The position numbers and the translations under genes are program-made. This document shows, in pieces, positions 8,125 through 16,771 of a stretch of 36,702 nt of DNA (the first letter of the stretch is position 1; each line of letters starts with the position of its first letter). Source of the DNA: UKL13-2 sp043773745 (GTDB taxonomy: Bacteria > Pseudomonadota > Gammaproteobacteria > Burkholderiales > Usitatibacteraceae); the NCBI GenBank assembly GCA_043773745.1, contig JAYVEV010000083.1:1-36702 (forward strand), in the 5' to 3' direction. The notes under the pieces were generated by a model. That model was not told where the DNA came from. It saw only the letters and a program-made list of their open reading frames with translations, and did not search any database.

Positions 8125-9873
8125 CTAATCGACAGAAAAATTGCCCGACAGTAAGTCGTCTAGCAACTTAGGATCAAGAGGCTTCACAAGGTGCTTATTA
8201 AAGCCGGCCTCCTTTGACCTGCGGAGGTCATCTGTTTGTCCCCAACCTGTACAGGCGAATATGACCATACTGGCCCCACCAGGCTGGGCTCGGATTTGGC
8301 GGCAAGCGTCGTAGCCATTCAGTTTAGGCATACCGATGTCCAGAAACACTATATGGGGGCTAAATTCAAGTACAGCGCTCACGGCAGCCAATCCATCGTG
8401 CACCTGTGTCACCTGGTGGCCCATCATTTCCAACAAGGCGGCAAAAGCGGCAGAAGCATCTTCATTATCGTCGGCCACCAAGATACGCAGTTGAGAGATA
8501 TTGCTCTGCGGTTCATCATCCACAAGCACCTCGGCATTGGCGGTGAATGTTGGCACACTGTGCATCGCAAGAGGCAGCCTCACTTCGAATTCGCTGCCCT
8601 GGCCAAGGCCCGCGCTGCGCGCAACGACACTACCGCTATGCATTTCCACCAGTTGGCGTGTGAGTGACAGGCCTATGCCCAAGCCACCGCGGCTCCGCGA
8701 CAACGCCGTGTCTTCTTGGGAAAATAGCTCAAACACACACTCCAATCTGTCGTGGGCAATGCCGATGCCTGTGTCCCGCACGTTTACGACCACTGCTGCT
8801 TGCGACGCATGCACATCTATCGTGATGCTGCCGGCGTTATCCATATATTTCGCTGCGTTGTTGAGCAAATTAGTGAAAGCCTGCGTCAAGCGCGCGGCAT
8901 CTGCATTTAGCACTACGTCCTCCGCAGCGAAATTGAGCAGGATTTGATGCTGATTTTCGTCGATCAACGGGCGGGCCGACTCGATGGCGTCCTCCAAGAT
9001 AGACCTGATACGAACTTGTTCAAGTCGCAGTTCGAGCTTGCCCTGATTAATGCGACTGACGTTCATCAAATCGTCGATCATGCGGCTCATGGCCGTGACC
9101 TGGCGCTCAATCAGCTGGAGTGCCCATACCAGTTTGGGCGCTTCGAGATCCTTTCGCAGTAACAGTTGCACTGCAGTACGCACGGGTGCCAGCGGGTTAC
9201 GCAGCTCATGTGCCAGCGTAGCGAGAAATTCGTCCTTGCGCCGGTTAATGTCGAGTAATTTGGCCTCACTGGCTTGCAAGGCGACGGTGCGCTCAGTCAC
9301 GCGGCGGTCTAGCGAGGCGTTGACATCACTTAGCCGCTCCTCTGCCCGTCGCCGCTCGGCAACTTCTTTTAGCAGCGCCTGATTGGCTATCTCCAGCGCC
9401 CGATTCGTGCGATGTAACTCGGCAAATACAGCCACCTTGGAGCGCAGTACGGCAACGTTGAGAGGCTTATGTAGATAGTCCACCGCGCCATGGTCATAGC
9501 CTTCGAGCACATGCTGGTCTTCGTTAAAATAGGCGGTGAGGAAAATGATAGGGACGCGCGCTGTCTTCTTACGTTGCTTTATCAACCGTGCAAGCTCGAA
9601 ACCCGTCATATCCGGCATACGCACATCCAGCACTAGAACGGCGAACTCATCTGCCATCAGGGCGAGCAGTGCTTCCTGCCCCGAGCCCGCTCTTATCAAC
9701 CGATAACCGGGGTCGGTTAGCACGCTCTCCAATACCGTCAAGTTCTTGGGCTCGTCGTCGACGACCAGAATATTGACCTTATCCGGTGTGTTGGTGGAAT
9801 CAACGGACAAAGCCTGCCCCTCCAGCTCACTGGCTACAGTAGGTGTGGGCACAACGATCATCGGAACAACCAT
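8125..9873 (-). CDS. Hybrid histidine kinase, REC-HisKA-HATPase-REC
   Basis: A 582-residue soluble sensor kinase with no membrane segments. An N-terminal receiver (about 33-150; D83 in LVLDVRMPDMTG, K136 in HKP) leads through a coiled coil (about 150-210) to a HisKA domain with phospho-acceptor H222 (LAHELRNPLAP). The HATPase domain follows, with the N box NLLNNAAKY and G boxes DTGIGIA and GGLGIGLSLTRQL. A C-terminal receiver (about 460-578; VFLDIGMPKLNGYD) ends the protein. The receiver in front suggests its kinase activity is set by phosphorylation rather than by a classical sensor domain. ATG 9873 overlaps the end of the upstream kinase gene by 16 bases; ATG 9861 would instead give an ATGA overlap. 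Either start implies translational coupling to the giant kinase. Confidence 0.92.
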   Translation of the reverse strand: MVVPMIVVPTPTVASELEGQALSVDSTNTPDKVNILVVDDEPKNLTVLESVLTDPGYRLIRAGSGQEALLALMADEFAVLVLDVRMPDMTGFELARLIKQRKKTARVPIIFLTAYFNEDQHVLEGYDHGAVDYLHKPLNVAVLRSKVAVFAELHRTNRALEIANQALLKEVAERRRAEERLSDVNASLDRRVTERTVALQASEAKLLDINRRKDEFLATLAHELRNPLAPVRTAVQLLLRKDLEAPKLVWALQLIERQVTAMSRMIDDLMNVSRINQGKLELRLEQVRIRSILEDAIESARPLIDENQHQILLNFAAEDVVLNADAARLTQAFTNLLNNAAKYMDNAGSITIDVHASQAAVVVNVRDTGIGIAHDRLECVFELFSQEDTALSRSRGGLGIGLSLTRQLVEMHSGSVVARSAGLGQGSEFEVRLPLAMHSVPTFTANAEVLVDDEPQSNISQLRILVADDNEDASAAFAALLEMMGHQVTQVHDGLAAVSAVLEFSPHIVFLDIGMPKLNGYDACRQIRAQPGGASMVIFACTGWGQTDDLRRSKEAGFNKHLVKPLDPKLLDDLLSGNFSVD

Positions 9874-12800
9874 ATGCGCATCAGCGACAGCAATTCATCG
9901 GTGTTGACCGGCTTGGCGATATAGTCGCTGGCTCCGGCTTCGATGCACTTTTCACGATCCCCCTTCATGGCTTTGGCAGTCAGTGCGAGGATAGGCAGGG
10001 TACGAAATTTGGCGTTTCCGCGGATTTCTCTCATCGTTTCGTAGCCATCCATCTCCGGCATCATAATGTCCATTAGCACCATTGAAATATCCGGGGTGCT
10101 TTGGATAATGTCGATGGCCTGTCGGCCGTTGGTGGCGCTAATCACCTCCACCTCATGGTTTTCAAGCACCGACGTCAGCGCAAAGATGTTGCGTGCGTCG
10201 TCGTCAACCACAAGCACCTTGCGCCCACGCAAGACCTTGGCAGAATTGTGCAGCCGCTCAAGCATGGCCTGTTTAGCTGCCGGCAAGTCCGTGACCACTC
10301 GGTGCAGGAAGAGGGCTGTCTCTTCCAGAAGTCGTTCGGGCGACTGCACGTCCTTCAGAACGATGCTTTTTGCCATGAGGTTCAGCTTTTTCTGCTCCTG
10401 CCGGCTTAAGTCTTTACCAGTGAAGACTACCACCGGAATATGCGCGAGATCCGGGCTGGCCTTAACCTTGTCCAACCATTCAAAGCCCGTCATGTCGGGT
10501 AGCCGAAGATCCAGAACGATGCAGTCGACCGGGGTTGTCCTCATCGTGGCGAAAGCCTCGTCCCCGCAGGCAGCCTCGACAATTTCTATATCTTTGCCTC
10601 CTAACAGTTCAACTACCGCCTTGCGCTCGATGTCGTTGTCCTCCACCACCAGCAAGCGCTTGGTGCGGGGCCCCGAGAACGCTTTGATCTTGTCAAAGGC
10701 TACCTCAAGAGCGGCGGTAGTTGGCTCCTTGACCAGGAAGGCAAATGCGCCTCGTGACAGTCCGTGCTGGCGCTCTTCCTCAAGCGACACGATCTGCACA
10801 GGGATGTGGCGTGTTGACGGATCAAGCTTGAGTTGGTTGAGCACGGTCCATCCGAGCATGTCAGGTAGGAAAATGTCGAGCGAAATGGCCGTTGGAATGT
10901 ATTGTCGTGCCAGTGCCAAGCCCTGGACTCCTTTGGTGGCAACAAGACCCTTGAAGCCCTTGTCTCTTGCCAGGCCCAACAGGATGCGCGCATAGTGCGG
11001 ATCATCTTCAATGACCAGCAGAGTCGCATCACCAGCCTTAACGCTGTCGCGGTCATCGGCTATTTGTTCTTCGCGTGCTCCTTGCAAGGCAATCACCGTG
11101 CGCTGTGGCTCTCGGCCCACTTCGGCTTCCCTCGACAATCCGGCACCGTCAGGTCCTGAGTAGTGCAGGGGGAGATAAAGCGTGAAGCAACTGCCTTCGC
11201 CGTGGACGCTGGTCAGGCGGATTTCACCGCCTAGCAACAGGGCGAGTTCACGGCTGATAGCCAGCCCCAACCCGGTGCCACCGTACTTGCGGGATGTACC
11301 TGCGTCAGCCTGCTGGAACGCTTCGAAAATCAAGCGCTGCTTTTCGGGGGCAACGCCAATGCCAGTGTCTTCGACTGCGAATGCAACCACCTGCTGAGCC
11401 TTGCTTAACAATGGGTGGTCGGGACTCCAACCCCCGGTTGCCAAGCCCACATGCACCTCAACGTGGCCCTGTGAAGTGAACTTGACGGCGTTGGACAATA
11501 GGTTTTTCAGCACCTGCTGCAAGCGCTTCGAATCGGTATCCATAACACGCGGCAGATCCCCTTCGAAGCGGATGGAAAAGGGTAGATTCTTGGCTTCTGC
11601 AACATGTCGGAAATTACGATCTATGTTGTCGCGCAAACTGGCAAAAGTGATTTCCTCGATCTCTACCGTAACGGTCCCAGACTCAATCTTGGAAAGGTCG
11701 AGGATATCGTTGATCAGGTGAAGAAGGTCGCTGCCCGAGGAGTTAATGTTGCGCGAAAATTCCACCTGTTTTGTCGACAGCGTGCCAGGCGCGTTCTCAG
11801 CAAGCTGCTGGCTCAGAATCAGGATGGAATTGAGAGGAGTCCGCAATTCATGCGACATGTTGGCCAAAAACTCTGACTTGTATTTAGACGTTAGTGCGAG
11901 TTCTGAAGCCTTCTCCTCAAGCGCCCTGCGTGCCTGTTCGACTTCGCTGTTCTTCCGCTCCACTTCGGCATTCTGCTCCGCCAATAGGCGAGCCTTGGTG
12001 CCGAGCTCTTGGTTGGTCTGCTGAAGTTCGGTCTGACGTGACTGCAGTTCAACCGTGAGTTGCTGCGATTGTTCAAGCAAACCTTCAGTGCGCATTGTGG
12101 CTTCAATTGTATTGAAAACTGCGCCGATACCGAGCGCCAATTGGTCGAGAAAGTTCAGGTTCAATTCGGTGAACGGGTTAAGGGAGGCAAGTTCAATGAC
12201 GGCTTTAGTCTCATTCTCAAACAGCACCGGTAGCACCACGATACTTACCCGGTTAGACTGGCCAAGGCTCGACGAAACGTTAACAAACTTGGAAGGAGTG
12301 TTGGGGAGCACGATGCGACGTTTTTCGATCGCGCATTGACCCACTAGGCCTTCGCCTAAGGTGATGACCGGTGAGAGCTTGACGGCGGCGCTTTGTGCAT
12401 AGCTAGATAACAGCTGCAAGTTCCGGGCGCCTACAGCGGCGTCATAGTGGTAGACAGTGCCCTGGTGCGCCTGTACTAAAGGCGCCAATTCAGAAAGTAA
12501 TATTTTACCGACGGTGTTGAGTTCACGCTGCCCCTGAAGCAAGCCGGTAAAGCGCGCCAGATTGGTCTTCAGCCAGTCCTGCTCGCGGTTAGACTCGGTA
12601 GTCTCCCGCAGGTTTGAAATCATGGTGTTGATGTTGTCCTTGAGTTCGGATACCTCGCCCTTAGCTTCTACTTGGATGGAGCGCGTCAAATCCCCCTTGG
12701 TCACGGCCGTCGCCACCTCCGCAATGGCTCGCACCTGTGTTGTAAGGTTAGCCGCTAAAAGATTTACGTTACCGGTCAAGTCCTTCCAAGTACCGGCCGC

Positions 12801-15644
12801 ACCGGGTACGTTAGCCTGCCCGCCTAGCCGACCATCTACGCCCACTTCGCGTGCGACGTTGGTTACCTGGTCGGCAAAGGTGGCCAATGTGTCAGTCATT
12901 CCATTGATCGTTTCAGCAAGTGCCGCAACCTCGCCTTTGGCTTGCACGGTCAACCGTTGAGAGAGGTTGCCGTCAGCCACAGCGGTCACTACCTTCACAA
13001 TACCGCGCACCTGTTCGGTCAAGTTAGATGCCATGAAGTTCACGTTATCGGTCAAATCTTTCCAAGTACCCGCTACACCAGGCACCTGTGCCTGGCCACC
13101 CAGTTTGCCTTCGGTTCCCACTTCGCGTGCCACGCGCGTCACCTCTCCCGCGAACGCGTTAAGTTGGTCCACCATGGTGTTGATGGTGTTCTTGAGCTCT
13201 AAAATTTCGCCCTTCACATCCACGGTAATCTTGCGGTTCAAGTCGCCACGCGCTACTGCGGTAGTGACCTCGGCAATGTTGCGTACCTGAGTGGTCAGAT
13301 TGTTAGCCAAACCGTTCACCGTATCAGTCAAGTCCTTCCAAGTGCCGGCCACACCCGGCACTGCTGCCTGGCCACCCAAGCGGCCTTCGGTGCCGACCTC
13401 GCGAGCCACGCGCGTCACCTCGGATGCAAAGGAGCGCAGCTGATCCACCATGGTATTCATGGTTTCCTTGAGCTGCAGGATCTCGCCTTTCACTTCCACT
13501 GTAATTTTGCGCGACAGGTCGCCGCTGGCAATAGCGGTAGCCACGTCTGCGATGTTACGCACCTGGCCAGTAAGATTGGAGGCCATGAAGTTGACATTAT
13601 CGGTCAAATCTTTCCAGGTGCCGGCCACACCGGGCACCTCAGCCTGACCGCCAAGCTTGCCTTCGGTTCCGACTTCTCGGGCGACCCGCGTTACTTCCGA
13701 AGCAAAGCCGTTGAGCTGGTCGACCATGGTGTTGATCGTATTCTTTAGCTCTAGGATTTCCCCCTTAACTTCAACCGTGATTTTGCGGGAAAGATCACCC
13801 TTCGCAACAGCGGTGGTCACGTCGGCAATATTACGTACTTGACCTGTCAGGTTATTGGCCATGAAGTTGACGTTATCCGTTAGGTCTTTCCAGGTACCTG
13901 CGACGCCGCGTACCTGCGCCTGTCCACCCAGTTTGCCATCGGTGCCGACTTCTCGGGCAACGCGCGTCACTTCAGAAGCAAAACCGTTGAGTTGGTAGAC
14001 CATGGTGTTGATCGTATTCTTTAGCTCTAGGATTTCCCCCTTCACGTCCACAGTGATCGTTTTGGACAGGTCACCATTGGCGACCGCGGTGGTCACGTCC
14101 GCAATATTGCGAACTTGCCCGGTCAGGTTGGATGCCATGAAATTAACGTTATCGGTTAGATCCTTCCAAGTGCCGGCAACTCCCGGCACTTGAGCCTGTC
14201 CGCCGAGTTTCCCTTCAGTGCCCACTTCGCGCGCCACCCGCGTGACCTCAGAAGCGAAGCCGTTGAGTTTGTCAACCATGGTATTGATAGTTTCCTTGAG
14301 CGCTAGGATTTCGCCTTCGACCTCCACCGTGATCTTAGAGGACAGGTCACCCTTGGCGATGGCTGTAGCGACACCCGCGATATTGCGCACCTGGCTTGTA
14401 AGGTTGGACGCCATGGAATTCACCGAATCGGTCAGGTCTTTCCAGGTTCCAGCTATACCGGGAACAACTGCCTGTCCGCCGAGTTTCCCTTCGGTGCCCA
14501 CCTCCCGCGCAACCCGCGTAACTTCTGAGGAAAAACCGTTCAGTTGATCCACCATGGTGTTGATGGTTTCCTTCAGCTCCAGGATTTCGCCCTTCACATC
14601 TACCGTGATTTTGCGGCTTAGGTCGCCACGCGCTACGGCGGTGGTCACCGTTGCGATATTACGCACTTGGGAAGTTAAGTTGTTAGCCATGGAGTTGACC
14701 GAGTCGGTCAGATCCTTCCACGTGCCAGCTACGCCCGGTACGACTGCCTGACCGCCGAGTCGCCCGTCGGTGCCGACTTCCCGCGCCACACGTGTAACCT
14801 CGGACGCAAAAGAACGCAATTGCTCGACCATGGTGTTGGTCGCTTCTTTCAGCTGGAGAATTTCACCGCGCACGTCCACCGTAATTTTCTTAGAGAGGTC
14901 GCCGTTGGCGACAGCAATCGTTACCTCGGCAATATTGCGCACCTGGGCTGTCAGGTTGCCGGCCATCTGATTGACCGAATCGGTAAGATCCTTCCACACG
15001 CCGGAAGCGCCTTTAACCTTGGCTTGGCCGCCCAACTTGCCTTCGGTGCCGACTTCACGGGCGACTCGGGTCACCTCGGAAGTGAATACAGATAGCTGCT
15101 CGATCATCGAATTGACGAGCTTGGCAGATCGGAGGAACTCACCTTTCAGTGCGCGGCCGTCGACCTGCAGTTCCATAGATTGTCCCAAGTCGCCCTTGGC
15201 AACAGCACCAATGGTGCGGGCGATGTCAGTCGTCGGACGCACCAAATCATCAATAAGGGTGTTGACCGAGTCTACTTGCGCAGCCCATCCACCTAACGCG
15301 CCCAGTGCCGACATACGTTCAGAAAGTCGGCCTTCTTGGCCTACTGTATTGCGGAGGCGATCGGTCTGCAAGGAGATGTGCTCAGCATTGCTGATCGCTT
15401 GATTGAAAGCTTCGGCAATACGGCCGTCGGTACCCGACCAGTCGATAGGCAGACGAAATTTGAAATCACCAACTGACAGGGCGGTCATGGCCACCAGTAC
15501 CTGGCGTGATCGTGCTTCCTGTGACTCGGCTTTCGCTAAGGCCGCCATTAGAGCTGCCGGGTCTGCTACCTTTTGCGTATTATTTTTAGCCTTGCTTATT
15601 TTGGCACCAACTTTTTTGACGCGAGTTTCTGTTGCTTGAGTCAT
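9858..15644 (-). CDS. Giant soluble hybrid histidine kinase with nine HAMP-type repeats, GAF and three receivers
   Basis: A 1,928-residue cytoplasmic kinase with no predicted membrane helix. A short lysine-rich N-terminus is followed by about nine 92-residue units (about 148-1015), each with the pattern GDLSxKITVxVKGEI, then NTMVDQL, EVTRVAREVGTEGxLGGQA and GTWKDLTDxVN. These are paired HAMP-type coiled-coil units like those of fungal group III (NIK1/Os-1) kinases. A GAF domain (about 1028-1190) and coiled coil follow, then HisKA (H1265 in MSHELRTPLNS), HATPase (about 1330-1488), and receivers at about 1540-1655, 1660-1780 and 1806-1925. All three receivers keep an acceptor aspartate and a lysine. 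I chose ATG 15644 because AGGACAGGACAAC lies right before it; ATG 15662 lacks a binding site. No HPt domain is present. Fungal relatives sense osmotic stress; the signal here is unknown. Confidence 0.92.
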   Translation of the reverse strand: MTQATETRVKKVGAKISKAKNNTQKVADPAALMAALAKAESQEARSRQVLVAMTALSVGDFKFRLPIDWSGTDGRIAEAFNQAISNAEHISLQTDRLRNTVGQEGRLSERMSALGALGGWAAQVDSVNTLIDDLVRPTTDIARTIGAVAKGDLGQSMELQVDGRALKGEFLRSAKLVNSMIEQLSVFTSEVTRVAREVGTEGKLGGQAKVKGASGVWKDLTDSVNQMAGNLTAQVRNIAEVTIAVANGDLSKKITVDVRGEILQLKEATNTMVEQLRSFASEVTRVAREVGTDGRLGGQAVVPGVAGTWKDLTDSVNSMANNLTSQVRNIATVTTAVARGDLSRKITVDVKGEILELKETINTMVDQLNGFSSEVTRVAREVGTEGKLGGQAVVPGIAGTWKDLTDSVNSMASNLTSQVRNIAGVATAIAKGDLSSKITVEVEGEILALKETINTMVDKLNGFASEVTRVAREVGTEGKLGGQAQVPGVAGTWKDLTDNVNFMASNLTGQVRNIADVTTAVANGDLSKTITVDVKGEILELKNTINTMVYQLNGFASEVTRVAREVGTDGKLGGQAQVRGVAGTWKDLTDNVNFMANNLTGQVRNIADVTTAVAKGDLSRKITVEVKGEILELKNTINTMVDQLNGFASEVTRVAREVGTEGKLGGQAEVPGVAGTWKDLTDNVNFMASNLTGQVRNIADVATAIASGDLSRKITVEVKGEILQLKETMNTMVDQLRSFASEVTRVAREVGTEGRLGGQAAVPGVAGTWKDLTDTVNGLANNLTTQVRNIAEVTTAVARGDLNRKITVDVKGEILELKNTINTMVDQLNAFAGEVTRVAREVGTEGKLGGQAQVPGVAGTWKDLTDNVNFMASNLTEQVRGIVKVVTAVADGNLSQRLTVQAKGEVAALAETINGMTDTLATFADQVTNVAREVGVDGRLGGQANVPGAAGTWKDLTGNVNLLAANLTTQVRAIAEVATAVTKGDLTRSIQVEAKGEVSELKDNINTMISNLRETTESNREQDWLKTNLARFTGLLQGQRELNTVGKILLSELAPLVQAHQGTVYHYDAAVGARNLQLLSSYAQSAAVKLSPVITLGEGLVGQCAIEKRRIVLPNTPSKFVNVSSSLGQSNRVSIVVLPVLFENETKAVIELASLNPFTELNLNFLDQLALGIGAVFNTIEATMRTEGLLEQSQQLTVELQSRQTELQQTNQELGTKARLLAEQNAEVERKNSEVEQARRALEEKASELALTSKYKSEFLANMSHELRTPLNSILILSQQLAENAPGTLSTKQVEFSRNINSSGSDLLHLINDILDLSKIESGTVTVEIEEITFASLRDNIDRNFRHVAEAKNLPFSIRFEGDLPRVMDTDSKRLQQVLKNLLSNAVKFTSQGHVEVHVGLATGGWSPDHPLLSKAQQVVAFAVEDTGIGVAPEKQRLIFEAFQQADAGTSRKYGGTGLGLAISRELALLLGGEIRLTSVHGEGSCFTLYLPLHYSGPDGAGLSREAEVGREPQRTVIALQGAREEQIADDRDSVKAGDATLLVIEDDPHYARILLGLARDKGFKGLVATKGVQGLALARQYIPTAISLDIFLPDMLGWTVLNQLKLDPSTRHIPVQIVSLEEERQHGLSRGAFAFLVKEPTTAALEVAFDKIKAFSGPRTKRLLVVEDNDIERKAVVELLGGKDIEIVEAACGDEAFATMRTTPVDCIVLDLRLPDMTGFEWLDKVKASPDLAHIPVVVFTGKDLSRQEQKKLNLMAKSIVLKDVQSPERLLEETALFLHRVVTDLPAAKQAMLERLHNSAKVLRGRKVLVVDDDARNIFALTSVLENHEVEVISATNGRQAIDIIQSTPDISMVLMDIMMPEMDGYETMREIRGNAKFRTLPILALTAKAMKGDREKCIEAGASDYIAKPVNTDELLSLMRIWLFR
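12600..15200 (-). repeat. In-frame tandem 276-bp repeats encoding HAMP-type units
   Basis: The block encoding the VAREVG motif recurs at about 12841, 13117, 13393, 13669, 13945, 14221, 14497, 14773 and 15049, spaced 276 bases (92 codons) each time. Bases 13722-13766 and 13998-14042 are identical, while other units have drifted mostly at third codon positions. This points to old expansion with later local homogenisation. Confidence 0.9.
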
Positions 15645-15662
15645 GTTGTCCTGTCCTGTCAT

Positions 15663-15984
15663 CGGGTACCGAGTTGTGCAGCAGAAGGTGACTCAAAGAC
15701 GAAAGCGGAAATATTATATTAATATATTGGTGAACTTTTTGTAGGACTAAACCGACATATATAACCTAACCGTAGGTATAGTGTAACGATTTTCCTTTCA
15801 AGCCAACTGCCGTCATTAAGTGTTTTCAAGCTGCTCGTTAATGGAGACCTCCCAGCCTTTTTCATTCTGTCAGTAAGCACTGGGTTTTATCCAAATAAAA
15901 AGCAATATATTTGAAAACAAAAATCACGACATCGAATAGTGCGGCAGCCGGAAATAAAGAAGCCTGAAAAGACAACTTCAATAA
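15663..15984. promoter_or_regulatory. AT-rich divergent intergenic region
   Basis: About 320 bases between the giant kinase (minus) and the ChpT-like gene (plus). An AT-rich symmetric tract lies near 15710-15730 (ATATTAATAT core), where the minus-strand promoter would be expected. No gene is supported here. A shared control region for both sides is an inference from the geometry. Confidence 0.4.
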
Positions 15985-16068
15985 CGAGCGAGGTCTGAAA
16001 TAACTCCATGCCAATATTCCACAGATCGCCTAGCCGAAGCCGCACGCTATGCGCTGCTCCGGCGGCTT

Positions 16069-16668
16069 GTGCCGGTGCTAAAACATAACATGGCCGGTGC
16101 GTTGCAACCGCTGTGCATGATATCTGCCATGCTCGAAAAACGCTTGCAAATGCCGGATCCAGACCTCGCTACTCTGGCTAGCACCAGCAGCAAGCTGAAC
16201 ACGATGTCGCGAGAAGCCTCCGACCACTGCTTGGAGCTAATAACCTGGCTTGCGCCTAGACCAAACGAGCGGGTCACAGCGGCGGCGGCCATCGAGGATG
16301 CAGCCAGGCTGGTCATGACTGAGCTTTCGCTCAAGGGTTTTACCGTCGTCAACCAGATGGGTGATATGCAAACCGATCTGCCGCGCAGCGTAACGCGCAA
16401 TGTTTTTTTGGCAGCCCTGATGGCATTGACGGATGCTGCCACGGCTCCCGCTAATGTAGTGCTGGCCGCGCAGCTTGTTGACAGCGAAATGGTGCTAACG
16501 ATTTCGATAGACCCTGTGCAGGGCGAACTGCTGCCAGACGTTGCGCTATCCTATCGAAACCTCGAATGGGAAGACGTCGAAGTGCTGGCCGAAGCTGAGT
16601 CCGTCAGACTCGTACACACCGCAGACCGCGTCGAATTGCACTGCCCAGTGACCGTATTGATAGTTTAG
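16069..16668 (+). CDS. Histidine-kinase-like protein with degenerate ATPase half (ChpT-like phosphotransferase candidate)
   Basis: About 199 residues. The N-terminus reads LLRRLVPVLKHNMAGALQPLCMISAML, which resembles a histidine kinase dimerisation helix with a possible acceptor histidine (KHNM, like H-D/E-L/M in H boxes). A second helix, and then an alpha/beta half (about 75-199), follow, with none of the N, G1 or G2 ATP-binding boxes. That layout resembles ChpT/Spo0B-type phosphotransferases: a kinase core that passes phosphate but does not bind ATP. The start is uncertain. GTG 16069 is the first usual start codon, but the frame stays open back to 15985 and encodes TDRLAEAARYALLRR, which looks like genuine helix. 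ATG 16008, with GAGGT upstream, is in another frame. The true start may be non-standard, or a one-base frameshift may be present. It is divergent from the kinase cluster. Confidence 0.6.
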   Translation: MPVLKHNMAGALQPLCMISAMLEKRLQMPDPDLATLASTSSKLNTMSREASDHCLELITWLAPRPNERVTAAAAIEDAARLVMTELSLKGFTVVNQMGDMQTDLPRSVTRNVFLAALMALTDAATAPANVVLAAQLVDSEMVLTISIDPVQGELLPDVALSYRNLEWEDVEVLAEAESVRLVHTADRVELHCPVTVLIV

Positions 16669-16678
16669 GTTTTTGAGA

Positions 16679-16700
16679 AAGCTTGCTCGGCAAGTTTTGC
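16679..16700 (+). terminator. Candidate terminator after the ChpT-like gene
   Basis: AAGCTTGC (16679-16686) pairs with GCAAGTTT (16690-16697), one pair being G-U, around a 3-base loop. A T-run overlaps its end. It lies 11 bases past the stop, in the convergent gap to hflX. Confidence 0.55.
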
Positions 16701-16771
16701 GTTTGCCGGGTGACCAGTGGTTACCTCTGCCCCGCCAAATATAGAGTTTGGCCAAAATAATTAGCAACAAA

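Noticed and set aside
10066..10995. A 309-codon plus-strand frame with no stop
   Set aside because: It is antisense to the receiver region of the giant kinase; its translation is Ser/Arg-rich without domains, and it arises from the codon bias of the real gene.
12841..15080. Regularly spaced similar blocks that could suggest a CRISPR-like or minisatellite array
   Set aside because: The period is exactly 276 bases, in frame, and the variation sits at third codon positions, so it is a protein repeat.
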